This document shows, one piece after another, positions 1-12,027 of a stretch of DNA of 64,000 bases. The DNA is taken from contig JAFEVB010000036.1 of assembly GCA_032629725.1 (NCBI GenBank), positions 744,001 through 808,000 of the forward strand, written 5' to 3'. Origin of the DNA: Gremmenia infestans (lineage: Eukaryota; Ascomycota; Leotiomycetes; Helotiales; Hamatocanthoscyphaceae). A model generated the notes under the pieces. It was not told the origin of the DNA and ran no database searches. It saw only the letters and a program-made list of their open reading frames with translations. Position 1 is the stretch's first letter; every line of letters starts with the position of its first letter. The position numbers were made by a program, and so were the translations under genes.

Positions 1-583
1 TCCCCCAGGAGTCTCGATTTTTTCACTAGCCGTCCCAAGCACATCCCAGTCCTCCACACCCTCCGTATCAATTACCTCCCTTCGTCTCCTAGGCCTCCTA
101 TTCCGCCCTTTGATATCCTCCTTCCCCAGTGCACCTCGTAATTCTTCCAACCCAATTGTAGCCTCTTTCCTGCCCTTCGTGGTTTCATCCCTGATACTCT
201 GCAACGGCTCCACGCCCTCTGTATCTACATTCTGCATCTTCCTCACGAAATTCAATTGTAGATCGAGTGTTCCAAGCATCTCTTTCTCCTCCTGTGGGGA
301 CTTTGGCATAGGGAGTGCGGAAAGCCGCAGTAGGTGGTGTAGCTGTTCCGGCTTCACTCCCAGGGCTCCAACATGCTTTGCTTCGTTCGATGGGATGAGT
401 TCCTTGACGGACCAGGTGGGCTTCGAGAGGAGAGCTTCCACGTCGATTGGTTGTTTGGGATATTCGAGGTCTAGGGGCTCCTTGGGTGGTGCTAGGGAGG
501 AATAGGTACGAGTTGATTGAGGGCCGTAACGTCGCAGTGTTCGTTGGGAAGCTCGACAGCTCCTGCATATAAAAGCGGACATT
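1..583 (-). CDS. Mitochondrial glutamyl-tRNA(Gln) amidotransferase subunit, Gta3/GatC-like (partial, 3' end off window)
   Basis: Read from the ATG at 583, the minus strand is open without a stop to base 1, so the C-terminus lies beyond the window. The protein starts MSAFICRSCRASQRTLRR, an Arg/Ser-rich mitochondrial presequence. It continues with LLRLSALPMPKS at about residues 85-96 and VDTEGVEPLQSIRDE at about 124-138. These are typical of the fungal Gta3/GatC-like subunit, which helps GatA and GatB turn Glu-tRNA(Gln) into Gln-tRNA(Gln) in mitochondria. About 194 residues are present. A stop-bounded ORF in another minus frame (185-568) overlaps it and is a shadow; only the open-ended frame has family motifs. 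No intron is needed. It is divergent from SEC17, with 273 bp between the start codons. Family assignment is from remembered motifs. Confidence 0.82.
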
Positions 584-856
584 GTGGTGAGAAGTATAAG
601 GCCGAAATTTTGAAATTGAATCCGCGTTGAATACAGTGATACTGTACCGATAATAATGTACCTACCTACAGGTAGCTGCAGCCTTGTGCATTTCGCGCTA
701 GTGAGCCTCTCTGACGAAGCTGGAACGATCTCAAGCCAGCCCAAACTCCACTTGTTCAGTCTACAATAACAACACATGAGCATAACGCATCAAAGATAAT
801 ACGTACTATCCACATCTACAAAAACCTTCAACCAGTACCAAATTCGAATCTCAAAC

Positions 857-1891
857 ATGGCTCAAGATCCCCGGGCGCTTCTGCAAAAGGTATCAATCTA
901 CCCCTCCATCACACTCCGGATAAGCCAATATTGACAACACGAAAGGCACAGAAAGCCGAAGCTGGCGCGGGAGGAGGATTTAGTCTGTTCGGCGGACGAC
1001 AAGAGAAATGGGAGGGCGCATCTGAGTTGTATAATCAAGCAGCAAACGCATTTCGGATGGCGAAGCAAAGTACACCTTCCCTCCCGCATTCAATCTCTGG
1101 GCCTAACTATCTCTACAGACAAAGAAGCCGGGCAAGCATTCGAGAAAGCCGCAAATATACAGACCACCAAATTAAACGAGCCAGACGATGCAGCAAATAC
1201 GCTTACGGAGGCTTTCAAAGTATACCGAAAGACAGATCCCCTAGATGCAGCAAGATGCTTAGATGTCGCGATCAATCACTACACGTCAAAGGGGAACTTC
1301 AGGAGGGCGGCTACACACAAACAGAATTTGGCGGAGGTCTACGAGACTGAGATTGGGGACATGAAGAAGGCTATGGAGAGTTACGAACTTGCTGCAAGTT
1401 GGTTTGAGAGTGATAATGCTGAAGCGTACCTTTACTCTAAACTTCCCAGATTTGGACTAGGCTAACGGAGATATAGATTGGCAAATAAACTCTTCCTCAA
1501 GGTGGCCGATCTAGCAGCTATGGAAGGTGACTATTACAAAGCTATAGAGCATTTTGACAAGGTCTCGGCCTCTGCTGTCTCCAACAACCTCATGAAATGG
1601 TCAGTGAAAGATTACTTTCTGAAGGCAGGGTTGTGCCATCTTGCCGTTGGAGACCAAGTAGCCACAAATCGTGCTCTAGAAAAGTACCGGGACATGGACC
1701 CAACGTTCCCAAGCACAAGGGAGCACCAGTTGCTCGTAGATCTATACGAATGTGTAGAGGCTGGTGATCAAGAAGCCTTCGCAGACAAGTTGTACCAGTA
1801 TGATCAGATGAGCAAGTTGGACAAATGGAAGACGACAATACTTCTGAGAATCAAGAATGCTATTGAAGAGAAGGGAGAAGACTTCTCCTGA
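857..1891 (+). CDS. SEC17: Alpha-SNAP, vesicular-fusion protein Sec17
   Basis: Four exons, 857-889, 952-1069, 1119-1425 and 1477-1891, join into a 290-residue protein, close to the usual alpha-SNAP length of about 292. It begins MAQDPRALLQK. The C-terminal part has WSVKDYFLKAGLCHLA and ends with LDKWKTTILLRIKNAIEEK, the conserved region that stimulates the NSF/Sec18 ATPase. The fold is expected to be a right-handed superhelix of TPR-like helical pairs. The protein links Sec18 to assembled SNARE complexes and promotes their disassembly at Golgi, vacuole and other membranes. All three introns are GT-AG and 49-62 nt long. A Vti1-type SNARE, a likely client, is encoded at 49501-50296. The identification is firm. 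Intron borders were inferred from frame and homology. Confidence 0.95.
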
Positions 1892-2372
1892 GCGGGTGTG
1901 GATGATTAGGCGTTTAGGTTCATTGGTTTAAATGTGAATAACTTGGGGGTGTCTTTACCCAAGATAACATGGAATATGAACTCAACAACAGTGCTTTATT
2001 ATGATCAAGGTTTTGGGATGCAAAATGTAGTGCAATGTTTCGGGGTTGAACTCGGGCATATATGCATCCACTGGTCCTTCCAACCGACGATGCGATACAA
2101 TACCTCACAACACAATCTTACATTTGTCACAGGCGTTAGTAACTTCAAGGATAAAAATGAGTTTTCCTGTGAAACGGCAATGCCAATACAAGTGTACATT
2201 TTGGTAGGTACAATCACGTGTTAATATTCTAGGCCTTCCAAGTCCAGCTTGGCCAATTTGTAACTTACTTACATCCGTCTTTCACCATTTTGAAGTCACC
2301 GTACCTCTAGAGGAAGGAGAGCCGTTCCATTCCCTTACAAGAGTTCATCCACTTACTTCTCCGGTCTAAAAC
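1892..2372. other. Intergenic region between SEC17 and UreG
   Basis: These 481 bp hold the SEC17 3' region and the promoter and 5' UTR of the UreG gene. Short ORFs occur on both strands, but none has recognisable motifs or a codon pattern that stands out. I see no RNA gene. Confidence 0.5.
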
Positions 2373-3388
2373 ATGGCACACTCACATTCCCATGAAAATG
2401 GAGGTTCTCACTCCCACGACAACCCCGCAGCAGATCATGGCCACACCCACGAGATCCTCGACGGACCAGGCAGCTATATGGGCCGCGAGATGCCCATCAT
2501 CGAGGGAAGAAACTGGTCTGAACGTGCTTTTACTGTTGGGATTGGAGGGTATGTACTGCACAGTTAATATGTCTGCCCATCCATGGTTCCGCATCTGCTC
2601 GACTACCCCTCCATCTCCTCAAGGCGGGGCCGCACACGTGCCTCGTACTCGTACACATGCCGAAGCCCCTATTTCTATTCCCCCTATTCCAGTCAGCCAA
2701 TCAAGCGAAGTAAACAAAGATCTAGATAAACTAATGGGGTTTCTTTTGCAGACCCGTCGGCTCCGGAAAGACAGCTCTCATGCTCGCATTATGTCTAGCT
2801 CTACGAGAAAAATACTCCATAGCCGCCGTGACAAACGACATCTTCACGCGCGAAGACGCCGAGTTCCTCACCAAGAACCTGGCTCTCCCGGCGTCGCGCA
2901 TCCGGGCCATTGAAACAGGCGGTTGTCCCCACGCTGCTGTGCGCGAAGACATCTCCGCCAATCTGGCCGCCCTGGAAGACCTACACCGGGAATTCACGTC
3001 GGACATCTTGCTCATAGAGTCCGGCGGAGATAACCTGGCTGCGAATTACTCGCGAGAGTTGGCGGATTTTATCATCTATGTCATCGATGTTAGTGGCGGG
3101 GACAAGATCCCGAGGAAAGGCGGACCGGGGATTACGCAGAGTGATCTGTTGGTTGTGAACAAGACGGATTTGGCTGAAGCCGTGGGGGCGGATTTGGAGG
3201 TGATGGATCGGGATTCGAGGAAGATGAGAGAGGGTGGCCCGACCATCTTTGCGCAAGTTAAGAAAGGAAAGGGGGTTGATCACATTGTTGGTTTGATTGA
3301 GAGTGCGTGGAGGGGAAGTGGTGCGGGAGCAGTCAGTACGCAACGAGGAGGACCCAAGGGGACACCTGGCTTGGAGGAGCTCAAGTAG
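2373..3388 (+). CDS. ureG: Urease accessory GTPase UreG
   Basis: Two exons, 2373-2548 and 2752-3388, with a 203-nt intron, encode 270 residues. The N-terminus is His-rich (MAHSHSHENGGSHSH, then DHGHTHE) and could hold nickel or zinc. The SIMIBI-class GTPase core follows: P-loop GPVGSGKT at about residues 59-66 spanning the exon junction, NDIFTREDAEFL, the metal-binding CPH within ETGGCPH, ESGGDNLAANYS, and the guanine-specificity motif NKTDL. UreG couples GTP hydrolysis to delivery of nickel to the urease active site together with UreD and UreF. No other urease gene is in the window, which is normal for fungi, where they are dispersed. The intron splits the P-loop Gly codon and is longer than its neighbours'. 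Confidence 0.96.
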
Positions 3389-4294
3389 AGGTATGGGAAA
3401 AGGAAGCTGGCAGATAATGGCTTTCTACTTAATAACGAGCATGGCTGGATAGTCAAAGAAAAGTTAAGTGCCTCGAGCCTACAAACGATACCTATTGTCT
3501 ATATATCACAATATCACAAACTAAAAAGCCCGGTACTTAACGATGTGAAAAGGAAGTCGTAGTAACGAAGTATTTGCTTCCCGGGTATTGACCACCGAGA
3601 TGGCGTTTAATGAAACCCCCTGATGAATGGATGACATATCAATGAGGTCCTGTGCCGAAAGATCCAGTGCTTAATGTGCCCTCCTAATATGGCCCCTTCA
3701 TCTTCATCTTCATCTATCAGTCACAACAAACCCTGCGTTATACAACTACTCAGTACTATCATTCCACAAAGCAATAATCTATTGATTGCTAGATATTCCC
3801 GCCAGTCTGACTTCACCAGCATCCGCAGCGTTACGAAATAGGGCAGACTTAACCCCTTTGCAGCTCAATTTGTTGTACTTGGGTACAGTATATGAGTTCT
3901 CAGTTCCAAGTCGACGGAAAGAGCCTCTCTTTTCTTTCTTTCGCGGCTTCTCTAAAGGTACTTGAATGTCAGGTTCAAAGAGGAATTCCACGGGTATGAA
4001 AATGTAGGGTAGGTGTTACTGTAGAACCAGGAGGGGAGGCTGGGGTCTCGCGTGTCCGGTGGTTATCTTTGAAGCTGAACTTAAAGATTTGGTAAGAAGG
4101 ATTGAAGAATTTCGAGGGATGTTTTCAGGAAGGATAACGAAGGATACGATAAGTATGTACACTAAGAACAGATGGTCCAATGCCCGTGAAGTTCCGACCT
4201 GCAGTCTGTCTCTGTATGTGTTTTCCCTCTCCCTCGGGACCTGCGACTACAATCTCAATTCCAACCTCCCAACCTCAATTTTTGCGAGCCACAT
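3389..4294. other. Intergenic region between convergent UreG and glucoamylase genes
   Basis: This 906-bp interval lies between two convergent genes. It contains short ORFs on both strands (for example 3779-3991 on the minus strand), but none shows a known motif. A short CTTCAT-type simple repeat lies near 3697-3715. I see no gene here. Confidence 0.5.
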
Positions 4295-6543
4295 TCATCC
4301 TTGACTTTGCCAAGTGTTACTGACAGCAGCAGCCGTCGCACATGTCGCAGGAACAGTATAAGTATGGTTCGGATCAGCCTCCCAAGTGACAGTCCCATCC
4401 GAAGCAACATTAATATATTTGTACTGAATCACCGTCCCTGCCGCAAGACTGACACTACCATGCCAAAGATGGTTCGAGGAAGTATATTGGTCAGCGGAAA
4501 GAGCGACAGCATTGGCGGTATTCCAGCTTCCAAGGGCTGCTACGTTTCCTGCAACCTTAATTGTCTGGCCAGTGACTGTGGTCACTATCTCGTTGAATGT
4601 GACAGCTACTGTGGCAGCAGCAGCGCAGCTTGTGGATGTGCTTGTAGATGATTTAGTTGTAGTAGTTCCAGATCCTGTACTCTTACTCGAAGACGATGTG
4701 GTTGTAGTAACTCCACCACTTGGGGTCTGACTAGGAGGCCAAGTGCCTGTTGGGGCTGTCGAATAAGTGCCGGAGGCGGAGGTAGAAGAACAGGCTGAAG
4801 GCACACTGGAAGCACTTGGCTCACCCCATGAGTAAGGTACCACTCCAGCCCGGCGAGCTGCTGCGGTGAGGAAAGAAGCATATGACCATGTAAGATCGCG
4901 GGCTGAGAGTGGGGCCCCGTTTGATCGAGAGAACTGCTCAGCAAGAGATCCGTTAGATTGGGCATAAGTAGCCACTGTTGGTAGATCTGTGGTCAGCTTT
5001 GATCTCTTCATATAATCTCGAGACAGAGACATAGCAATATAAGGAACGTAAAGGAAATGCACTGTTCGATCACATACCGATATTGACGTATCCATCGGCG
5101 TAGCTTTTGACCGCATTGTATAACGTTGTGTACGTTGAGGAGGTTGATGAATAAGTTCCAACAGTCACAGAAGAGCTCAAATCTTGGAAGAAGGCCAAAG
5201 ACGTTGCAGTCACAGTGATGGACCCCTGCTTGTTCCAAGTATATAAGGCATCATAGAGTTGCTCAGCTGCAGCCAAAGTGTTAAGATACCAGGGATTGCC
5301 ACCTTGATAGCTGTCTTCTGGATATCGCCCTACAGAAACAGCAACGCCCTCGGCGATCCCCGAATTGATGGTGTAGATGGACCGGAATGAGTCGGTCACA
5401 ACTTTATGATTGGCTAAAGCGCGATCTGAGCATCTAGACGAATATTAGCAGGCAGTATTACGTCGTGAGTAGCATGGAGTTTACGGTTGGAATGTGCTTG
5501 CATCACAGCCAGCGGCTGGATCAAACGTATGGATGGAACCAAGCAAGGTATTGGCATCTTTACCGGTGCGGCCATTGTTTTCGTTGATATTTGCAAGTAT
5601 GTATCCTTGAGAAGAACCCCAGAAACTCTGCAAGAAGCATAATATTTGTGGGGCTTGAGAGTCACAATAGGTACACGACTTTCCAAGTTGAGTCGCCAAA
5701 GCACTACCATCTACCAGAGCTCTGTGCTGTACCGCTATTGTGAAAAAGCTAGAGCCAGAAACCTCTTCCCAGAGGTCATAACCTGTGTTGTTCCTACAAC
5801 ACTAATTAGAAGCCAAATTATGAGAGGAAAGCCAGTTCATACCAGTATTGTGTAACATAACTGAGATCGTTCTGGATAATTGGCCAAACCAGCGAGGTGG
5901 CTGTGGATGTATATCCATTGTTGATTAGCCATTTAGAGTACGCGATTAGAGCTGTAGCGCGGAGAGCAGGTCCATCACGTTGAGGTCTTCCCCAGCTTCC
6001 CGTGAAGGCAGTTTCATCAACGTTGAACTTTGGCTCTGCCAGTCCCCCGCTTGAGAGATCACCACTAGGGTTGGAAACCGTTTGGATGTAGGCTTGAGCA
6101 CTGATATAGTTCTCGATCTCAGTCTGCAGTGATGAGGAATAGCTGTTGATGAAGGTATCCACAATACACTTGAAGGTGAGAGCGGAATCACGTGTCCATG
6201 TATAGAAGTCTTCGGATTGTCAGCAAGCTCTTGATCAAGAGTTGACTAAAATAAAAGGAGGTCAGGGAGATGAGAGAGAGATGGCTCAAGTACAGTCTGG
6301 GTTATCTTGCGAGGGAGACGCAATAACGATGCCCGCCTTGGCACCTGTAGCGCAAGCTCCATCGGCCCCAATGTTACATAGCAATTCGGATAGTGCAATA
6401 GGACTTTCGGTAGCAATGAATGAGTCGACAGAGCGTTTGAGGATCTCGGCGTCGCGCTCCTTGACTCTGCTTGGATCGGGTAGACCAAACACAGTCTGCA
6501 GGACTAATGTGCCAGCTAGTACAAGAGGACTTAGGGAATACAT
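4295..6543 (-). CDS. Secreted glucoamylase, GH15 catalytic domain plus CBM20 starch-binding domain
   Basis: Five exons (6543-6294, 6209-5843, 5793-5485, 5433-5078, 4974-4295) join in frame into 653 residues. The start at 6543 gives a signal peptide (MYSLSPLVLAGTLVLQTVFG); an upstream in-frame ATG at 6624 would bury it. GH15 landmarks appear in order: DYFYTWTRDSAL, GEPKFNVDE-like AEPKFNVDETAF, GSWGRPQRDGPALRA, the general-acid region DLWEEVSGSSFFT, GKDANTLLGSIHTFDP, PEDSYQGGNPW, and LAEQFSRSNGAPLSARDLTW holding the catalytic base Glu. A Ser/Thr-rich linker follows (about residues 515-555), then a CBM20 domain (VAVTFNEIVTTVTGQTIKV, KYINVASDGTVTWEADPN). The enzyme releases glucose from the non-reducing ends of starch and glycogen outside the cell. 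It matches the Aspergillus glucoamylase plan. Confidence 0.97.
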
Positions 6544-8764
6544 GATGGGCTGGGTAGCAAGAGCGAGAGAGGTAAGGTTGAAATTGAGGTTGCTGAGGGA
6601 GGAGAAGAAGGGTAGAGCCTCCATCTTGACTTTATATCAAGAGTTTTACAGCTCACATAGGGGATGTTTCTCAATCTGGCACGTATTGCCGTTGGGGTCA
6701 TGGAGTACGGCCGAGATGGCCGTCGCTATTGCCCTGGTGGTCACATGAAGCTGACGGGGAGAGTGCTCAGTATACAATCTTCCGTGCTTCTAGAGCTGCG
6801 ATGACGCTGAACGAGTCCCAATCAAGAAGGCACACCACAAGCAACACAACGCATTAACCGATCTGCCGTACCGAGCACAGCACAATTGCTGTACGGCTGC
6901 AAGGTACGATAAAATGATTGGTTGGGCAGAATACCTCAGTACATACTCCGGAGTACGAGTAAGGTACCTTGGCTTGGGTATGCTCTTTATTCTATCGCAT
7001 TCGGCAGTCAGTCCCGATTGAGGCGCAACAACTTCTCCATCTACATGCTACACAGGTATATGATACACGTGCAAGGCGTCGGGGGTGATTGGTGGGTTTG
7101 GAGCATCAAAGTAAAACAATAAAACGTTATTATGGTATAGGTAAGAATAGGAACAGAGTGAAGACGCTCGGTAACAGAATATCAGGTACAGATGCAAGGC
7201 ATACAGGCCTCAGATCACCGAGATCTAGCTTTCCATCAATCACCCATACGGAATAGTTACAGTACCCCGCAGACTCCAGTCCACACCACCACGCCATGTC
7301 GGCGGGGTCCCCTTCCCCACAACTGGGTACATAATTCCCCTATCGGTCCGTCCCCTGGGCCCTTACACCAAGAAGTTATATCTAATACCATTATATGTGC
7401 CCAGTAGTAGAATGACTACTTTCAACTTTAAGTTATACCCTGGTTTGCCTCTACCCTGTCCCAAGAAAAGGAAATCTTAGGGTCTACAGGAGCCGCGGCA
7501 CTGTCAAAGAAGTGGCATATTTTCCCATGTGGCCAGGACACTGACTTGGACTAGCAAGGCTTTAACACTTCTATCTTTTATCAATCTTGAATGCAGGAAA
7601 AGCCACACCGAGGAACGACCGTTTAGATCTCAACAGACTTGGCTTGGCAGCGGGAACTTTCAAGAATTTTCTCCGTTTCTCGTTATGTTTCTACACAGTA
7701 ACTTGTCATTTTTCACGGCATCGGCTTTGCAATTACGACTCACGTATTCGTTAAAAGATAGGTGCCAGTACAAGCAACCATTAAGAAAGTTATATGTATG
7801 TTGCAGTACAGGGAAGTCTACATGAGCAATAAACAGACACCTACACTACATTTAAGCTACGATGTATAGTCCAAGCCATACCAGCGGAACAAACCGCCAC
7901 GGCCACGGCAGACAATTTAACCAGACCATTCCAACTGGCCAGCTGCAGGTAGAGCAGATGCAGATATATAGTCATGGTATCGGGCCTTCTGTCTGATGTA
8001 CTGGACATTGGAGGTGTCACGGCTGAGCGCCGACCCTGTTTCAGAAAGCCATCCAGCATAGTTCACCGCATCCAACAATGAATCCAGCTAATATCTCCAT
8101 ATTGATATGAAAACCCCAGCCATGCAAACATACGCGTTGTGGCTTCCCCATCGGCGTTCGTAAAGCAAGTTATCCCCCCAATCCCGAATCCCCCGCAATA
8201 TGGCCGTCGATGACCGCGTTGCCCGAGCCCGTAGGCAGTCAATTTCGAAAGTATTCCCCCAGAGGCGATGATATGTAGGCAGGTAAAGGTTTATCGGCAG
8301 CGTCATGGACCAACGGTCTCAAGGCGGCTTGGAATTTTACGCCCTCAGTACACTCGTCCACTGAGCTCAAGTCTTGCGACGAGCTCAAGCTTCGTAAGGA
8401 CCGATTACTCTGAGATCTGTCGATCGGATGATTGACATCATGATGTACCTGTGAAGGTTGATGGCTCCATAGGACGAACGAACTGCCGCAGCAATCAACC
8501 TCACAACCGGAGTTGGAAGGATCGCTGGACACAGATCTGTGGTTGTGGAAAAGAAGAGAAAAGAAGTTCGCGGGAAAGAAGGTTATCATTAAAATTTTGA
8601 ACGCGCGGCCGCTAGCGTTCTTCATCTGAGCACTAGTCAAAATTCAACAGCTTACGTAATCCTGACTACCACCACTCTAGCTTAATGCGTGGTGACTGCG
8701 ACCGATTTCCGTCAAGTCACTTTCGACAGCCCAACCCTATCTTGCGCCTTCATAATCATCCGCC
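6544..8764. other. Long intergenic region between divergent glucoamylase and SNU66 genes
   Basis: This 2.2-kb interval contains both promoters. The longest ORF (8239-8640, minus, 133 codons) has no recognisable domain and a Ser-rich, out-of-frame look, so I do not call it a gene. Around 7100-7900 the sequence is relatively AT-rich. No tRNA, repeat array or transposon end could be recognised. Confidence 0.45.
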
Positions 8765-10780
8765 ATGGCCGACGCAATCTCCATCGAGGAGACCAATAGG
8801 CTACGGGTGTCTCTGGGCATGAAGCCACTCCCCGTTCCCGGAGCCGGCCCCGTATTCAAGGAAGCCGCATCGCCTACCGACGAGGACGTGGGCAGTACTC
8901 TCGAAAGTCGGCAAGCTGAAGGCTACGATAACTATCGCAAATTGCAGGAGGCAGAAGAGGCTAGGAGGAAGCGCGATGCTAAAACCGAGGCCATCAAAAA
9001 GGCAAGAGATGCCTCAAAAAGGTTTTCGAAACTCGAAGGCAAAGGTTTAGGAGACGACGAGGGGGAGTTAGATGCGAAAAGCTGGCTGCTCAAGCAGAAG
9101 AAGCGGCAAAAGGAAATCGAAAAGGCCCGGAAGAGAGAACAAGAGTTGGCGGACGCCGAAAAGGCCGCCGAATATACTGCAAAGGACCTAGCAGGTGTCA
9201 AAGTCGGACATGAACTCGATACTTTCGAAGAGGGCGAGGATCAAGTTTTGACGCTGAAAGACACCACTATCGACCAGAATGAAGAAGATGGTGATGAGCT
9301 TGAGAATCTAGACTTACGCGAGAGGGAAAGGCTCAACGAGAAGTTGGAACTCAAGAAGAAGAAGCCTGTTTATAATCCCAACGACATCGAGGATGGCGAA
9401 CAGAGCATCTTGGCACATTACGACGAAGAAATCGACGGCAAGAAGGGCAAAAAGTTCACGCTTGATGGCCAAGGAAGCACAACAGAAGCCGTTCTTGAGA
9501 CTGGTGCCACGAAGAAAGTGAAGCCCAAAGCCTTCAGCCTAGACATCTTCAGTCAGTTTAATCAATTCCCAGATCTTCGATCTATCCATGTACTAACGAG
9601 TGCTGCAGAGGATGAACCAAAGTCCGACTACCTCGACATTTCCCAGATGAAGATCAAGAAGCCAAAGAAGAAAAAGGCCAAGTCTACACGTCAAAAGGCC
9701 GTGGATGAGGACGACGTCTTCCCAGCTATCGAAGCCGCAGATGTACCCGAAGATATTGGAAAAGCTATGGATACTGACCAGCCACTTACTAAGAAGCGAA
9801 CATTTCAAGATACGTCTTTCGTAGATGACGAATATCTTCAAGCCTCGCTTGCTGCTCAACGAAGAAATGCTCTTAAGAAACGCAAGAAGCTACGACCGGA
9901 AGAGCTCGTTCAACAAATGCAAGAGGAGGCATTAGCTACTCCAGATGCAGAGGCAGAGGATGGGCCGGCTGGCTTAGTAATTGATGAGACGTCTGAGTTC
10001 GTTGCAAATCTACAGAAACCTGTAGCTCCAGAGCCCAAGCAGAGATCGACGTCTCGCACAGTCGAAGGAGTCACGGCCATGGGAGCTGATTCGGATGAAG
10101 AGGGTGATGTCAACATGGATCGATCCTATGCAGATATTGAGGATGAGGACGATCGGGCTGCTCGACTCAACCGAGAGACTTCTACGTCTGAGGATATGAC
10201 GGAGACAGGTTTGGAAAGAGAGGCCACACTTGATAGAGGCTTAGGATCAACCTTGAAACTCCTGAAAGAAAGAGGCATCATCAAGACGGAGGAGTCTGGA
10301 GATCTCAATGCCATCTTCAGGTCGAAGCAGTTGTTTTTGGCCGAAAAGCAACGGCAAGAGGCAGAAGCGGAGAAGAAGGCTCGCTCGCAAAGAGAACGGG
10401 ATCGTGCGACCGGGCGCCTGGACCGGATGTCTGCTCGAGAAAAGGAAGATTACGCCAGGTCTCAAAACAACTATCGTGATCAACAAGAATCACGTCATCT
10501 TGCTGAGCATTTTAACAAAGCATATAAACCGAATGTTGAGTTGAAGTACATCGATGAATATGGCCGGAGCATGAACCAAAAGGAAGCATTTAAGCACATG
10601 TCCCATCAATTCCACGGCAAAGGCAGCGGCAAACAGAAGACTGAGAAGATGCTCAAGAAGATCGAGGACGAGAAGCGAAGGGAAGCACAGAGTTCATTGA
10701 TCGGCAGCATGGGTGGAATGAGTGGGGCGACGGCTCAACAACTCAAGAAACAGAGACAGGCAGGCGTCAGATTGGCATGA
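8765..10780 (+). CDS. SNU66: U4/U6.U5 tri-snRNP component Snu66/SART1
   Basis: The open frame is 671 codons, but bases 9552-9608 look like a 57-nt intron kept in frame (GTCAGT donor, TACTAAC branch, TGCAG acceptor), giving 652 residues. SART1-family landmarks are the N-terminal SIEETNRLRVSLGMKPLP at about 6-23, highly charged coiled-coil stretches, SLDIF joined to KDEPKSDYLDIS after splicing, STLKLLKERGII near 475-490, and the C-terminal EYGRSMNQKEAFKHMSHQFH followed by GKGSGKQKTEKM. Snu66 is part of the U4/U6.U5 tri-snRNP and is needed for pre-mRNA splicing in the nucleus. Retention of the putative intron would still produce a full-length protein with 19 extra residues, since it has no stop codon. 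Confidence 0.95.
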   Translation: MADAISIEETNRLRVSLGMKPLPVPGAGPVFKEAASPTDEDVGSTLESRQAEGYDNYRKLQEAEEARRKRDAKTEAIKKARDASKRFSKLEGKGLGDDEGELDAKSWLLKQKKRQKEIEKARKREQELADAEKAAEYTAKDLAGVKVGHELDTFEEGEDQVLTLKDTTIDQNEEDGDELENLDLRERERLNEKLELKKKKPVYNPNDIEDGEQSILAHYDEEIDGKKGKKFTLDGQGSTTEAVLETGATKKVKPKAFSLDIFSQFNQFPDLRSIHVLTSAAEDEPKSDYLDISQMKIKKPKKKKAKSTRQKAVDEDDVFPAIEAADVPEDIGKAMDTDQPLTKKRTFQDTSFVDDEYLQASLAAQRRNALKKRKKLRPEELVQQMQEEALATPDAEAEDGPAGLVIDETSEFVANLQKPVAPEPKQRSTSRTVEGVTAMGADSDEEGDVNMDRSYADIEDEDDRAARLNRETSTSEDMTETGLEREATLDRGLGSTLKLLKERGIIKTEESGDLNAIFRSKQLFLAEKQRQEAEAEKKARSQRERDRATGRLDRMSAREKEDYARSQNNYRDQQESRHLAEHFNKAYKPNVELKYIDEYGRSMNQKEAFKHMSHQFHGKGSGKQKTEKMLKKIEDEKRREAQSSLIGSMGGMSGATAQQLKKQRQAGVRLA

Positions 10781-12027
10781 GGAAGTCATGAGTTTGATAT
10801 TAGTAAAAAGGTGCAACCTCCTTACGCTGTACTTAGGCTTATTCATTGCTGACAAAATCGTGGGAAAGTGCACCGTGTCAAGCCCTCAGTTGGGTGACCA
10901 TGTGAGTTTACATGTCAAGACTAACGGATTTAGGTTTGAGGCTAGATGTGATTCATAACTTGCCCTGAAGCGTTCATCTTACTCCTACCCTATATAATGG
11001 TATTCTTCCACTCTCTGCATATATCCAAATCGGAGTACACGCCGAAAGGTTTCTGGCGAGAAGCAAGGTCGCTAGTTCCCGACCAAGTTCCTACTACAGC
11101 AGGTCAAGTGAACTTTGCGAGTCTCTAGAGTTATGCGGGAGTTATACTCCAGGAAATCTCATATATTTTTATTTTGGGAATCTTTTGTCTTCTTGGAAAT
11201 GGGGAAGTCTACTCCATCCTTTTTCTTTTATTTCCTTGGGTGAGCGAAGGGCGGATAGGAGGCTACACCACACTTAGTATTCGAGAAAGCAGTCACCGCT
11301 TCCAAGGGGCTCAATACAATATAACAGAATCTCTAAATAGTATCGAGAGTATGTACGTGAAACAAACTAGAACCCCTTCCAGATGCTAAAGGAATGATAA
11401 CCTCTAAAATGGTGGTAATCCTGTGAACTCCAGCCCCCAACCAGACGGATATTAGTACTAATATTGCGGAGAAAGGCTCGGCAGACGTAGCGATTGTTAA
11501 ACAGCTTTACCTTATTCACAGCTACGAGTTCCTGAACCTTTATAGACATCGCAGTGAACGTCACGCGGCGGGTTCCGCAGCGACAAGTCGAGTATTTATT
11601 TATAGAAGTAGCTGGAAGTAGTATTAACGTGCTACTAAGCATGGCACAACTAAATACAAATCGTAAAGTGGAAAGAGAATCAGATTCTAGTACGGTTCTT
11701 GGGACGCGATGCGATGTCTATGTGAGGAAATGGGATGTCTTTTCTTGTACTCTCAAGCCATGGATGGTCGTGGTTGGGAGACAAATGACAGCTTGACATG
11801 TTGGTTGGCAATCAAGCAGGGGATTTCGAAGCTCTCGAAACGGCATTGCCACAAGACCAACGCAGCGACTTGTGGTGTTGATCATATATTACGACTTTAG
11901 AAACTCTTTGAATACAGCGTCAGTCAGACAGCTCCCACACCTATCTATTTCGATGCTCGCCAGGGTTTCTAGTCCAAACTGCTTCCTCTTTCTAATATCT
12001 ACCGATCTCAAACCCCCTCTCTCCTCA
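10781..12027. other. Intergenic region between convergent SNU66 and MFS genes
   Basis: This 1.25-kb stretch separates two convergent genes. Several 60-100 codon ORFs occur on both strands, but they overlap one another and lack motifs. I see no RNA gene and no transposon end. Confidence 0.45.

Noticed and set aside
110..568. Overlapping ORFs on both strands at the left edge (110-505 plus, 185-568 minus)
   Set aside because: They are shadows of the Gta3/GatC-like frame, which alone has family motifs and a presequence.
8239..8640. 133-codon minus-strand ORF in the glucoamylase-SNU66 intergenic region
   Set aside because: No domain, Ser-rich odd composition and no splice partners; it could be chance.
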